A DNA stretch of 64,000 nt from Nautilus pompilius. Its lineage: Eukaryota > Mollusca > Cephalopoda > Nautilida > Nautilidae. The stretch spans positions 2,007,501 to 2,071,500 of the forward strand of contig JACATO010000122.1 of NCBI GenBank assembly GCA_018389105.1. Direction: 5' to 3'. This document shows, piece by piece, positions 13,901-25,617 of the stretch (position 1 is the first letter of the stretch; each line of letters starts with the position of its first letter). The translations under genes were made by a program, and so were the position numbers. Under the pieces are notes generated by a model. The model did no database searches and was not told the origin of the DNA. It was given only the letters and a program-made list of their open reading frames with translations.

Positions 13901-14110
13901 GCACTTTGGAACACCTAAAAAGTTTGTTTTTTTTTGTAGAGCCTCCTTCCCTCACCGTTTATTGCAGAGGTATGAGGGAAGAAGAAAGTGTCTGGAACCC
14001 CAACCAACCTTATTTGCCAGCAGCGTGACAATCACATCGAATACTAACGATTCTGATTTAGTTAGTAATCCTGGAACCCACGAGGCTGTAATTATCAAAA
14101 AATACCCTAC
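10970..14110. other. Probable intron, AT-rich
   Basis: Long AT-rich stretch with homopolymers (near 12700, 13350 and 13840) and a G run near 12371. Donor-like sites near 11450 and 13087 on the minus strand were examined; every frame ending at them is closed by stops within a short distance. No transposon was recognised. Confidence 0.4.
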
Positions 14111-14313
14111 CTTGATCATTTAATACAGCATCTTGTCTACATCGATACATAAGAGAAAGCTTTTTTCTTTGTTTATTATTTAAAATGTATTTATTTCGTT
14201 TAGTAATAGGAATGCCATCATCAGTCAGTGCTGCTACTTGATGTCTGTCACCCACCCATTCATGCCTACAAAACTCATCTAAGAATGGAGACATCGAATT
14301 TTCACATAGAAAG
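14111..14313 (-). CDS. Candidate coding exon 5 (203 nt), minus-strand secreted-protein gene
   Basis: This is the most gene-like exon in the window. The minus-strand acceptor is a T-rich tract ending ATTCTTTTAG before base 14313, and the donor is TCAAG|GTAGGG after 14111. It is entered in phase 2 and left in phase 1, with 67 whole codons open. It encodes CENSMSPFLDEFC, then EWVGDRHQVAALTDDG, then the basic stretch KRNKYILNNKQRKK, and ends YRCRQDAVLNDQ. Composition is protein-like, with several cysteines and two dibasic sites (KR and RKK) that could be processed if the protein is secreted. The incoming phase fits the 31-nt exon at 14998-15028. No domain family is recognised. An internal ATG at 14294 could serve as an alternative start. 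Confidence 0.55.
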
Positions 14314-14997
14314 CTAAAAGAATAAATAAATTAAACCAAAGCAAGAGAAATTTCTAATTCTAATTTTGGGTTTTTTTTTTTTCTTTTTTCCTGTTAATTC
14401 ACCAATTAAACTGATTATTTTTTTTTGTTTTTCTTTAAATCAATCTATTTTTACGAAAGATTTATCTTTCCAGCACACGAGTAAAGGACTTAATCAGAAA
14501 CTAAAAGTGGCAGGCAGATAGTTCACCAGATGTTTCTGATGATCAAGAACAATCTCGACAGGTAATGAGAAGAATAAATTCTACTCACTGAACAAATATC
14601 ATTCTCTAATCGCGTAAAGTAAATTAATTTAAAATTTAATTAGCAAAAATCAGAATTTTGATTTTAATTAACAAATCATCAAGTCTCAAGAACCTTTGGA
14701 TTACATCTAAAAGATGTAAAATAAGGTGAAGCATCTAATGTTTTTTTTTTTTTTGAAGAACTGAAAGTTCTTGGTAATGTGTTATTTCCAGATGCCAGGG
14801 GGTTAGTTCAGACTTTCCCCCATCAGCTGATTAGCAGTGGATTGGCTTTCCAGTGTCATGATTCTCACTGTCATTAGATCTGAGGACCTCTAAAGATATG
14901 GAAGGGGAGGGGTGAAATAAAATCTACATTTTTGTTGTTGTGGAAAGTTTGAAGAATGAACCAAAAACCTCAACTTCATGTGGAAGTATTACCTTAC
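14314..14997. other. Probable intron
   Basis: This would be the 684-bp intron between two phase-compatible minus-strand exons. Besides T-rich runs near 14370 and 14740, nothing is seen in it. Confidence 0.4.
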
Positions 14998-15028
14998 CCA
15001 GTCGTCCCACTGCTACCAGCATCATACT
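14998..15028 (-). CDS. Candidate 31-nt microexon 4, minus-strand gene
   Basis: A strong pyrimidine-rich acceptor (TTCTTTCTTGTGATTCC ... TTTAG) lies before base 15028, and the donor ACTGG|GTAAGG follows 14998. The 31 nt are entered in phase 1 and left in phase 2, encoding YDAGSSGTT with split codons for Glu and Gly at its edges. Both phases fit the neighbouring candidates (19664-19748 and 14111-14313). The serine, glycine and acidic residues continue the composition of the preceding exon. A competing AG two bases further in would break the frame. Confidence 0.48.
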
Positions 15029-18000
15029 CTAAATCAAGGAATCACAAGAAAGAATTAGTGATAATACAACAAATTAATAGATCAAAGATTGCTGAAATGT
15101 AGGCTCATGTACAGTACATTTTACAGCAATTCCCACAGAAAGTAAGACCATCAACTAAGAACGGAGATAATTAAATGTTAACCCCCCCACCACCACCAGC
15201 CTAAAAATAGCACCAATTGTTCTTTTCTTTAAAACACAACCAATCCATGAACCAAATATTGCTGAAACATCAACAATAATATACAGATCCAGTAAGTAAA
15301 CTTTTCTCTGGTTTAAATGTAACAGATCTACACAAGTCTTTTTTTTTAATATAATTTTTTCACAAATAATATTAGCTCGATCTTAATGATCAGGGTTCTG
15401 GTAGCCAGTTACCATTAATAAAATGAGCTGTAGTAAGAAGCAGTTGTACATTTGTTTTCCATTCTAAAAATAAAATGTTTATTCATGCATCTCAAGTTCT
15501 GAAAATGAAGAGCTCTAGCAGGCAATTTCACTTATGGCCTCCCACATTTGAGAAGTGGTCATGCAACCCAAAGGATATAATCCCTAATCTCCTAACTACA
15601 ATTGGGATCCACAACCTCATAGTTTGGAAACCATACAGCAAGAAGAACACCACCAAGTGTTTGAATACTTAGCAAGAAAGAGTATGCTGATTCCTGAAAA
15701 CAAAACCATGCGCTAATAGATGGGCATTAACTCATTATAGCAGAGAAATGCGGCATCTCATTTTCAAATTCAATTTCCGGTTTATTCTTACTTAATTCTT
15801 TCATTCAAATGGTTCAGGAATAATAATCCTTAATCAATGAAAACTAAACTTTTCTCCTTTATTCATCCTCTGTAGAATTTTTAGTGCTGCTGCTTCCAAT
15901 ATCCAACAAACTTTCTACTTTACTTCAAACATTTGGTTTGTGAAAGTTGATAAACTTTTCTTAATATTCACCATCAAATTAATTTTTAAGGGTGAAAAAT
16001 TAGTTGCTAGGTAAACTAAGAAACTTAACATCCCAACAGGTTTAAGTTTTCTCAGCTTGAACAAGATTTACCTACATTTGTTTTGTTTTTTGTTGATAGA
16101 GTGATAAAAGAAAGGAAAAAAAATTATATTTTAAGTTAAGTAAAATGAAAAAAAAAAAGTTTAATTTCTGTTAAAGCTGCCAGAGGTCAAGCAAGGGCAA
16201 GATTGGATATGCTAAAAGAATGTCTGAATTACAGCTTTAATAAAAGAGATGCTGACCATGTTTATAAAAACTAAACTAAATCATCTCAGCATTTACCGAG
16301 TTTCCTAACTGACACAGTTCAATTACCGAGAATGCCATTCAAAAATAGCAAGGGTATGCAACATTAGGAAACTGGTGTTTCTATACATTCATTTCCTGCA
16401 AGAAAAACGGTTTGGATTTTAGATAAATGAATAAAAATTAAAGTTATGATAAAATATCAAAATAATTCTGTGGAAAAGAATTAGCAACACTTTCACGTTC
16501 ACATTTCCATTTAAAGCTTAAAATTTACTTGGCATTTATTTATTTCAAGAATTTCTTATATGAGTTTTAGAAATTGTTACTAAACAAGATAAATGTACAA
16601 TCAATAGTTTAAATGACAAATTAAATTAAGCTAAATTTAGAAAATATTAGCAAATATAAACAAGTTTTAAAAAGACATCTAAACTAAAAATGAAGAATTT
16701 AAATTGTAAAAAATAATAATAATTAATATAAAAGTGACAAGTGTAAAAAAGACCATTCCCTTCCAACTAAAGACTTTATATGTAATTATTTCCTGCAACA
16801 AAATGTTCAGCTTGTTCGTGGAAAGTTATTGGTGATGGAATTACTATAAAATCCAGATGAAGACTTCTCATTAAACTTCTTTGTCTCATTTACCCAATGA
16901 CAAGTCCTAGTATCTGAAATAACATCCATGGTCAACTAAACAAGCCAACAAGTATTAAAAACACAAAACAAGAAGCTCTCTGAAATAGTATATATTTGAG
17001 TAACTACCTATATGTTGCAACAAAAATCTATTTTGCAAACGATTTTTAACATGCTTAATGTAGATCATTTTATCAATTTTAAAACTATATTCACAACCTT
17101 TTAAATTGTATGCATGTACAATTTATGCAACAGGTAAAAAAAGTTTGCTTTCTGCCTGTCATACAAAAAATTTAGCTGTAATGACATAAACCATATTCTT
17201 ATTTTGTAAGTATATTTAGAATTTTAGCCAATTTAATATAGAAAATTGAGTTTAAAAATGATGATACTACTGCCACATTTTATCCACAAGATATAACTGA
17301 AGAGCAATCATGAGTAGAACAAGTCCATCTTAATTGTGGCAGACAGCAATATTTTTTACCATTAGCCATACTGTGTTTAAAAATAAATAAATTATTATAG
17401 TCATTGCCACAATTATTTAAATAGAAAAGGACTCCACCCCCTTCTCTCAAAACACTTAAATGCCTGGAACTGTTTTGTAATTCTGGTTGTTATCAGCTTT
17501 CTACAGTAACAATCCCTGCAATTTATTCTCGCAGCACTAATGTATTTTGTTTTACCATTGTATCTAAGCTACAACCATTCAAATTTTTATGCCATATTTA
17601 TGGCATACCCATTTTTCTCCATGTACTAACAGCATTCGAATTAAACATGACCAGTCACCATTACAGCAATGCTAGTTTAGTTGGGTTTCATTTGTGTTTC
17701 TATAGGTAGTAATAACTGTAGTCATGCAGTTTTTCTGTTAATTTAGTACATTGATAGTAATGTTAAGCCTACATTCCTGGACATCAATAATTACTAATCA
17801 GATAACTCATCATTAACTAACACAAGGAGAGGCAGCATCACCACAAAGGATCACTCATTTGAAAAGTCTTTTTCCATTTGTCTACTTCATATTAATTAGA
17901 CATGATCAAATATAAAAGTCAATATGACACTTGATTATACAATATTGGTTTAAGTGCAGAGATCATATGGAGACCATAGCTAAATTCATAATTAGCAATA

Positions 18001-18575
18001 TAAAAATTTTAATTTTATTCATATTAACAGTGTGTGAGTAAGTGAGAGAGAGAGAATAATAATAATGCAATATATTTTCACTAAATCCATTACTGAAAAT
18101 GTTCTTACACTGTTCTGTAATATAGTTTTGTTAACATGAATGTATACATACATGACAAACATAGAAGTTCCCAACCAGAGATACTTCAAGGGCTCAGAGG
18201 ATTAGGGAAAATAATACACAGGATTAAGGAAAATCATCACTGAAAATAATATATTCAGTAGATTTAAATTAAACCTAGATTATCAAACAAGGTATTTTTT
18301 ATATAAAAAACTATATTGTGCTTTAAAATTGATTAATATATTTTACAATAGGCCTTAGGATCCTTCCACACCAGATATGAAAAAAAAAAAAAAAACTTCT
18401 ATGCAGTTGACATCAGCTCCAGTCTCTGTGCAATCAAGTCCTGTCAAATGAGAGAGCAACCAAGTGTTCGTTTATAAAATTCATATCAAAATGGACAAAT
18501 CCCTTGTTTCCAAGACAAAAAAAAAAAAAAAACTGATTACAGAAAAGGCAAAGTGCAAAGCAAAAGAAATAAGTA
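15029..18575. other. Probable intron, AT-rich
   Basis: No frame, transposon or array that I can support. There is a short (GA)/(AAT) stretch near 18042-18066 and several poly-A runs. Confidence 0.45.
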
Positions 18576-19310
18576 CAGTAATTCTTAGCTGGAGTCCAGA
18601 TTTACTAGCTTCAGCCAAAAGGACAAAATGATACCAAAATGTGCTATTTGCTTGGAAGAACTATCAAATGAGTGCATGGAATAATCATTATTAATTTATG
18701 CAGAAAGACACTAGCATCCAGAAAAATTAAGCTAAAACCTAAATGATGTTTTAACCTCTGTTGTGAAAATAGTCAATTTCATCAACACCAGACTACTCAA
18801 CATGCATTTTTGTTCCCCTGTGTAATGAAATAAGTGCTGAATATCAAGGTCTTCTGCTCCACTCTGAAATGTGGACTTTCATGGAACTCGGTCCTAAAAA
18901 AGGAATCTGATTTATGAGCGGAGATAGCCCAGTTCCTGATGCAGAAAAATTCTGCCTTGGTGGATTACTTGGAAGATTCTTAGAATCACAAAAGTTGCAT
19001 ACTTGACAGATGTGTCTGATGAACTAAAACAGATTAAACACGAGCATGCATGAGCCAGAAACCAATGAAATTGATCTGTCACAAAATCAGAGTTTACTGC
19101 TAAAGCAGAGCAAGCAGTGGAATGGATGCTTCAGAATAACTACAATGTTTACCTGTCTGACTGACTTGAATGATGCACAACCTAAAGCAGTGGGCATCTC
19201 TGATGTAATCAATACCAACCTACAGAACTTGTTGTCTAATTCACTATGTACTTCAATGATATGAAAACATCACTAAAAGTGATCAGGGACCCACCCATTC
19301 TACAATGCTA
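18576..19310 (+). mobile_element. Decayed hAT transposon (ZBED/Buster-like), plus strand
   Basis: Starting at 18576 the sequence CAGTAATTCTTAGCTGGAGT resembles a hAT terminus of the CAGTGGTTCTCAA type. The broken plus-strand frames match ZBED-like hAT transposases in the right order. A BED-type finger remnant reads IPKCAICLEELSNECME (near 18640). Next come LCRKTLASRKI and VKIVNFINTRLLN. The central LCNEISAEYQGLLLHSEMW follows (near 18820-18875), then KVAYLTDVSDELKQI (near 18990-19037). A large piece between the finger and the later domain is missing, and stops and frameshifts are numerous. The right end near 19310 is approximate. It lies in the same intron as the minus-strand gene candidate, in the opposite orientation. 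Confidence 0.82.
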
Positions 19311-19663
19311 CAAAACATATTGCACAGGCAGAATGTCAAGAAACCTAGAAATATAGTCTGAAATGGTCCCATAGAAAGCAGTAAGAGACCTGTTGCCATT
19401 TGCAACAACTCTGCTTTGGTTAGTATTAACCCTTAAATGTTAGCCATTTACATCTGATGATCTGACAAAGAATGACAGCCATCCATGCATGACTATATAA
19501 CTTTACCCGCTTCCGTTTAAACTCCACTCTAATTTATGGTAACAATAGAGGCATTTTGCTTCAACCTCTCAGGATTAATACCTTGCATGGTGTGGAAACA
19601 TACACTGACCCTGGAGAAAAAAATTTTGAGAATTTTGGATGATCTGTAATAAGGAATACTCAC
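19311..19663. other. Intronic DNA, nothing recognised
   Basis: Short stretch between the hAT remnant and a candidate exon. No feature seen. Confidence 0.4.
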
Positions 19664-19748
19664 CATCAGATACATCACCTGAAGAGGAAAGTGAAGAGTG
19701 ATCTGACTGACCACAAGGGTGGTGGTGATAGCTACAAACCAACTTTGC
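19664..19748 (-). CDS. Candidate coding exon 3 (85 nt), minus-strand gene
   Basis: On the minus strand a pyrimidine-rich tract (TTTGTTTGTTTTATTTCTG) leads to an AAACAG acceptor before base 19748, and the donor GATG|GTGAGTATT follows 19664. It is entered in phase 0 and left in phase 1. It encodes AKLVCSYHHHPCGQ followed by SDHSSLSSSGDVSD, a serine-rich acidic run typical of a disordered linker. Phase matches the exon at 29970-30046 upstream and the 31-nt exon downstream. The purines just before the acceptor AG are a mild weakness. An alternative acceptor 21 bases further in (GGTTTGTAG) would change the incoming phase. Confidence 0.48.
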
Positions 19749-20929
19749 CTGTTTTTGACAGAAATAAAACAAACAAACCAGATCCTCTTCTCTGGGGATC
19801 ACAAAAGATGGCTCCAGACTCGTTAATACTACCCTATACTACATCTTACTCTGCATTCCACCAGGCCAAAACAATGATAGTTATGGGATGTTTCTGTGTA
19901 TTATTTATTCTTAAAATTTTATGCAAATCTATCATTTCAAAAATTTCTTTTTCTTCTTTTGCACACAGTGATGGAATTTTCAACCATGCACTGTTATTTA
20001 AGGGTTGGTACAAAACAGACCAAAACTGAAAATGACAAACAAGATGAGAGTCTCTAACATCATACTCAGGCCAACAGCCATGCACAGATACATCAACCCA
20101 GGCATCAAACTATCTTGCATAACTAAATATGAACAAAAAGAGACTAATCTGAGTTAAAGAAATAAACATTTCCACCTGGTTTTAACTGTTTAAATAGAGT
20201 AAAACCAATTTACTAAAAATAAAGGAAGTTACACTTGTTAAATTTGTGGATAAGGTACAAAGAAAAAATGAACCAAAAAGTCTCAGTCTCAAGCAAGAGT
20301 TTCTGCAATTAAATAAACATCTAATGAATTTTATTATAAATGAGAAGGTGCCTGGAAAAGTACATGAAAGAAAATGAAAATTTCTTTTATATTATCAACA
20401 ATTAATTAACCAAATAATTTCATACTTTGAAAATATTTTTATCATTGGCATATAGTATTCAAACATTGTAAATAAGCTTTTGCAAGTAATTCAGTTATTC
20501 ATAAAACACATTTACTATTGCTAATAAATTTAATAAAGAATGAACATGACTTAAATCTCTAATAAATTTGAGATAATTTCACTAAGAATTTTCTTCAAAT
20601 ACATACATTTCTTTTCACTTCAGGAAGCTATAATTTAAAGTACAAATAATATATTAAAAAGTAAATTTTTAAAAAATTATACACAGTTTAATTTTTTTTG
20701 TGGTGGTGGTGTACGTGTGTAAGACTGTTTATGGGAATGTGTGTAGCTTCTTTCATGATCCCCAAGTGGTGCTCAAAGTTAATCTTATGATTCTTAACTT
20801 AAGGCCCAGGACCATGGTGATTCACTTCCTCAACTAGGGAGCCTGCAATACAAGCCACCAGCAGTTGTGCCATTTCAAAAAAAATCCTTAATCCCAAGGG
20901 CAAGAAAGCAACCCTGGTCACAGACCAGA
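19749..20929. other. Intronic DNA, nothing recognised
   Basis: AT-rich, with a short GGT/GTGG run near 20701. The stretch 20740-20930 is less AT-rich and may belong to the flank of the adjacent Tc1-like element, but no terminal repeat was found. Confidence 0.4.
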
Positions 20930-21960
20930 GCACACCTTGATCTTTTTTTTCTTTAGCCTGGAGGCTGGGTGTGCAGTGAAGTTATCTCATAACGAGGGCT
21001 AGAAAAATCATGTTGTTCCAAATATCATGCAGCACTTTCCACAATTCCTCCAAAGTATTTGGTTGTTGTCTGACTTTCTTAGTAACAATATAACACCATA
21101 TAGCCTCAATGATGTTCATATTAGGACACCACATCTTTTTTGTTTTCCATCCTCATCTTTATAGTCCAGATAGTTTTTCATTATATTGGCTGTATGCTTT
21201 GGGGGGGGTGTCACTGTTATGTTGAAAAATAAATTTCTGACCAATGAGATGTCCCCCTGAGAGAATGGCACCTGCCTGTACCTATCAGCAGTCAGTACAC
21301 TTTGGTTCTATGCAGATCTCTGATATCAATGGCTGATATGCAGCCCTACATTTGCATTGATCCACCCCCCACAGTTCACCATAGCTATTGTTTTACTATT
21401 CCACAGTCCAACTTTGAATAAAGCTCTCGATTACTGCCAAAAAGTTCAAACTTGGACTCATCTGTAAAAAGAACTTTCTTCCAGGGTTGGTCATCCAACT
21501 GTTTCACTTCTGCTGCCCATTCCAGCTTTTCCATTTGGTTGCCTCGCAAAGATTTTCAGGTGGCTGCACATCCATTGAGACCACTTCACGATGTGTATCC
21601 TACTGCTCTTGAAGTAATTCTAACGCCCACACTTGCAGCTGCTAGGTCATTTACAAGATTTCTATTAGTTTATCATTGTCATGTAGAGAACATCCCCTAA
21701 GGTATTTAAGAACTTCTTTTTGAAGAGTTTGGCTTTCTTTCTTGACTATGTGTATTGTATATAGCAGTACTAGTTTCATGCATCTTCCACAGTTCTTTCT
21801 GAAAAATGAAGCTGGGCTGCAATTTGCCACATGGATTGGCCTTCAATAGTCAAGACAGATTTCTATATTCTTGTCAGGTGATATTTCCTTCCTAGGAACA
21901 ACAGCATTCACTGCACTACAATGGTATCACTTCCTATATGTCTGTAGTCCTACAAGTTTT
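20930..21960 (-). mobile_element. Decayed Tc1-like transposase, minus strand
   Basis: Minus-strand frames, broken by stops and frameshifts, follow the Tc1 transposase order. A helix-turn-helix remnant (EGQSMWQIAAQLHFSERTV, near 21850-21800) comes first. The first catalytic block reads PWKKVLFTDESKFELFGSN (near 21485-21430). A degraded second block follows, then PNMNIIEAIWCYIV (near 21130-21090) and QQPNTLEELWKVL, which contain the third acidic position. The second catalytic aspartate region is too degraded to be functional. A G run near 21202 and numerous stops show long inactivity. Terminal repeats were not located, so the ends are approximate. Confidence 0.9.
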
Positions 21961-24900
21961 TGATTGCTTGCATGACAAAGAATCAGTGTACTATATCAAC
22001 ACATGACTCTACTATGGAGTATTTCATTTTTATAAATGAGATGCAATCCTATCATGTGTAGTTATATGGTTATCAAACTCAGCAAAATATCCTTTTTATT
22101 GTAACTGGGTAAATCTCACCAACTTTAATTCAATAAATGTTATTCTATTCTTCAGTTACAATTTCTCCCTCGTGAATATAGAAATTAAACCAGGAAAATT
22201 TAATTACTATAAATACTGAATAGGTCCAACTCTTAGAAAATTACAGAACAGGTATATTGCATTTTTTTTTTGTTTCAGTCACTTCCTGTTAATACTCGCT
22301 TATACCATGGCATGAACAGTTATTTTGATCAATTTTATCTCTTAATATCTAATTTACTCACCCTGTACCAATTTTTTTTTTTAAATCTAGGAGATTAGAT
22401 ATAAATGAAATTAAACTTTTTAAAATACTAAATAAGCAAGATGCATTATTCATCTATGAAACTATAACGCATAAAGATAAAAATACCTGTCGAGAAACAG
22501 GTGCTGTAATAAAGCACTGAGGCCAAAATGAAATCATGCAAAACTTAACTTTATAATTACTTCCTATTTGGCGTTATAATGAGATACTGCTGCTCATTCA
22601 GAGAAATACAAAATACTTATGCATTTGTATATTCAAGATAAGACTGGCCTGATGAAGAGAATTTTCTACTCAATGTGGCATCTGAAATTCCTGAACCCTC
22701 TTGCACGACACTGTAAAGCAATCTTTTCACTATTTGTTCAGGATTTTTGTCCAGTGGTGTAATTTAACCTTCAACAATTGATTACATGATACTACATTTA
22801 GTATTTCACTGCCACTACCTACATATTTAACCCAGAATGTGCACTAACGCAAGTATATCAATGATTTTGATCAAAACAGATTTTTGTACATATATACCTA
22901 AAATTTTCTCTCTCTCTCCCTCCCTCTGCTGAGGTTTTGTAATCTAATACTTTTTTTTTAAATGTCAGTTTAAAAATAGTTTTATAGAAAAGAAATCTTG
23001 CATGAACTTACAGATTTCCAGCTAGTCGTTAGGTAACCGTTTTAAACTAATATTTGCAACTAAAAACAAAGTTTAGCATTTTTAAAAATGCATTTATTAT
23101 TTCTAACAATTAAAAAAAGATTTCTTGAAAAAGGGTGAGATTCAATAACATCCTGCATGAAAAAAATAACTGTTCAACAGTTTTAAAAATTGAAATATAA
23201 GATATTTACAAGAACACACACCAAACAAGGCATTGGTACACAGAAGACAACCCTCGACTCTCAAATAGGACAACTGTACAGCCAAAGATAATCATATAAT
23301 TCACAAATGTAAGCTATAAAAAAAAAGGTACAAGCCAGACAGAGGAAACCTCCAGTAGGCAGACATCCAAGCTACAAATAAGAGGTTCACAAGAACTACT
23401 GCACTTTTAAGAGAGGCGCAGTTGAAAAATGGCACTCTCTTAGAAGCCAGAAGTTTCCAAGGCACTGGATATTCTGCTATTGACTGTTAACAGGAAAATC
23501 ATCCAGCTCAAGAGAAGCCATAATGATAACCATTCATGAGCATCATGGATGCCCAAAGTGAACAAAATAAACATTGTACTGTGAAAAGGAAAGTAGAAAC
23601 CATGCCCTAAAAAATGGCTGAAAATATGTTAGAATATATGCAGGTTTCCACATGAACCATCGCACACACTCTCTACAACATGGTGTAAAATGGAAGGGTG
23701 ATGAAATACAAACCACCACTCGCCCCAAGCTGTCAGTTATCAACTGCAATAAATAATTCAGATATTATCATGCTCTCTTGCCTTTGGCACATTTTTTTTT
23801 TTTTCCATGAGCCCAAGATTTCGGTTCTCAGTCAGTGGTCATATATTGGTTTGGTGCTGTCCTAGGTAGGAATTTTCATCAAACCATCTACAAGTCAGGA
23901 CAAAATATGGCAATCTATTTGTTATAGTTTGGGGTACAACTTGGGCCACTGGGCAGTCAGGGCTAATGGTCTATGACCAAACTAACTTCTGTCTAACAAC
24001 ATATTCTGCAAATGATAGACGGTAATTTTTTATGGAAGATGATATTCAGATCACACTGCCCATGAAAGATGGAAAAGACAGTCAAGACTGACCATAACTA
24101 TCCAAATAATATATTAGCATATTTTTGCTTCTCACATAAGGCAAAGAACAGCACCACGAAGTATTAACCCCAACTAATGTTTTGCCAATATTATGTATGG
24201 TTCAAGATTATGTATGTTCTTTCAAACTTGAGTATTTAACTGAAATCCATATGCATGCATTACCTACATATAAAAACAAAATTATTATTAGTTCTCATTA
24301 AAAGATATTTCTCTCTTTTTTGTTTTAGTTCTGTAAGAATACTGTTGTCAATAATTATGTAAAACAGCCTCTTCTAGAAAAGCGAATCCCTAATTCAATT
24401 TTAGACTTCAGCCCTGGCAACCGAGACAACTGATTGTATAGACTACAAGAACAGCAGTGACATTAACTTAGCTATTTTAGTTTCAATTATCTCATCAGGA
24501 AAAAAGATGGCAATAGAGAGATTTATTTCCAATTATTTTTCCACTGTTGGATTTGCTCACACTGACATTTTTATTTTTCATGTAAAACATTTTATTAAAA
24601 AATAATTGTACATTGCATTAAGTCTTATAATATTTTTTACTACTGAATAATGGAAGTACAGTTAATGGGTAGTTTTTGTGGAGTGATTAGGAATATCGAA
24701 ATAATTGGTTAGTAAATCTCAGCTAATCTGAACAAGAGCATAATGTTACAAAAATAAAAGAACTATTTCTTCAAAATCCACTTGAATGCACCTTATTCTT
24801 ATGAACATTTGAAGTCATTACAGAAATCTACCATAATTTATACAATTCTTATATGTATTCAATGTAAAGTTTTGTAAAATTACATTTTCTATGGTAGCTA

Positions 24901-25425
24901 TGGTTATTATGCAGCAGACAGTCAATGATGTGATAAAGTGTATGACCAATCTGAAGGAGAAACTAAAATGTGAAAATGTCTCAATCTACACAAGTTCATC
25001 AGTATTCAGATTTACCAACTTCACACTATATAAATGAGAGTTATATTTAGCATCGTGAGTGTTAGCTATACTTATTTGTTCATCAACTTATCTTTTTTTT
25101 TTTTTCATTTCATGGTAATGACTGCTGCTCATAACTAGCATCAAAACGCCCATCTTCTCTTGTTTGTGCCTATATGTCAATGCTGTTAAGAAATTTTAAA
25201 GAATTTACTTTACATCTTTTACTTATAATGGATACATAGAAAAACGTTTTTCCCTCAAAGTAAAGACATGGTTGCAGTACCCATGTGTCCATATAAACAA
25301 TGTTTCAATGCTAGCAATATGTCATTTCAATGCAACAAACGTGTAAACCAATAACAAACGTGTAAATTTAAGTATTCAAGGAGGAAAAATAAACACAGTG
25401 AATTAGCGCAATTACAGAGAGCTCC
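21961..25425. other. AT-rich intronic or intergenic DNA
   Basis: No frame or array with support. A pyrimidine-rich (TC)n tract of about 25 bases lies near 22905. A minus-strand donor-like GTGAGT near 22360 lacks an exon. Confidence 0.45.
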
Positions 25426-25617
25426 CTAGGATGCGGCCACACCCCCGAAATACGACCGATGAGATGTAAGTTCTAAGATTGTGTTGTGGACCTGAAGTGC
25501 AGCATTATTGACAACATGCATGGCGCAAATGGGCGGTCGGCCATAAAGATGAATTTGGGACCCTGCCACTGTGCCAGAGGAACAACTACAAGTGTAAAAG
25601 ATCAATTCTTTGGCCAA
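25426..25617 (-). other. CpG-containing open stretch, unknown
   Basis: In the middle of CpG-poor DNA this stretch carries several CpGs and an open minus-strand frame of about 60 codons, including IHLYGRPPICAMHVVNNAAL and ending FGGVAAS before TAG. A decent acceptor (TTGTTCCTCTGGCACAG) sits inside it near 25566-25550 and would be entered in phase 1. There is no ATG in the frame. It may be a terminal exon alternative to the chain described here, or a fragment of a younger inserted element. No family is recognised. Confidence 0.2.
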
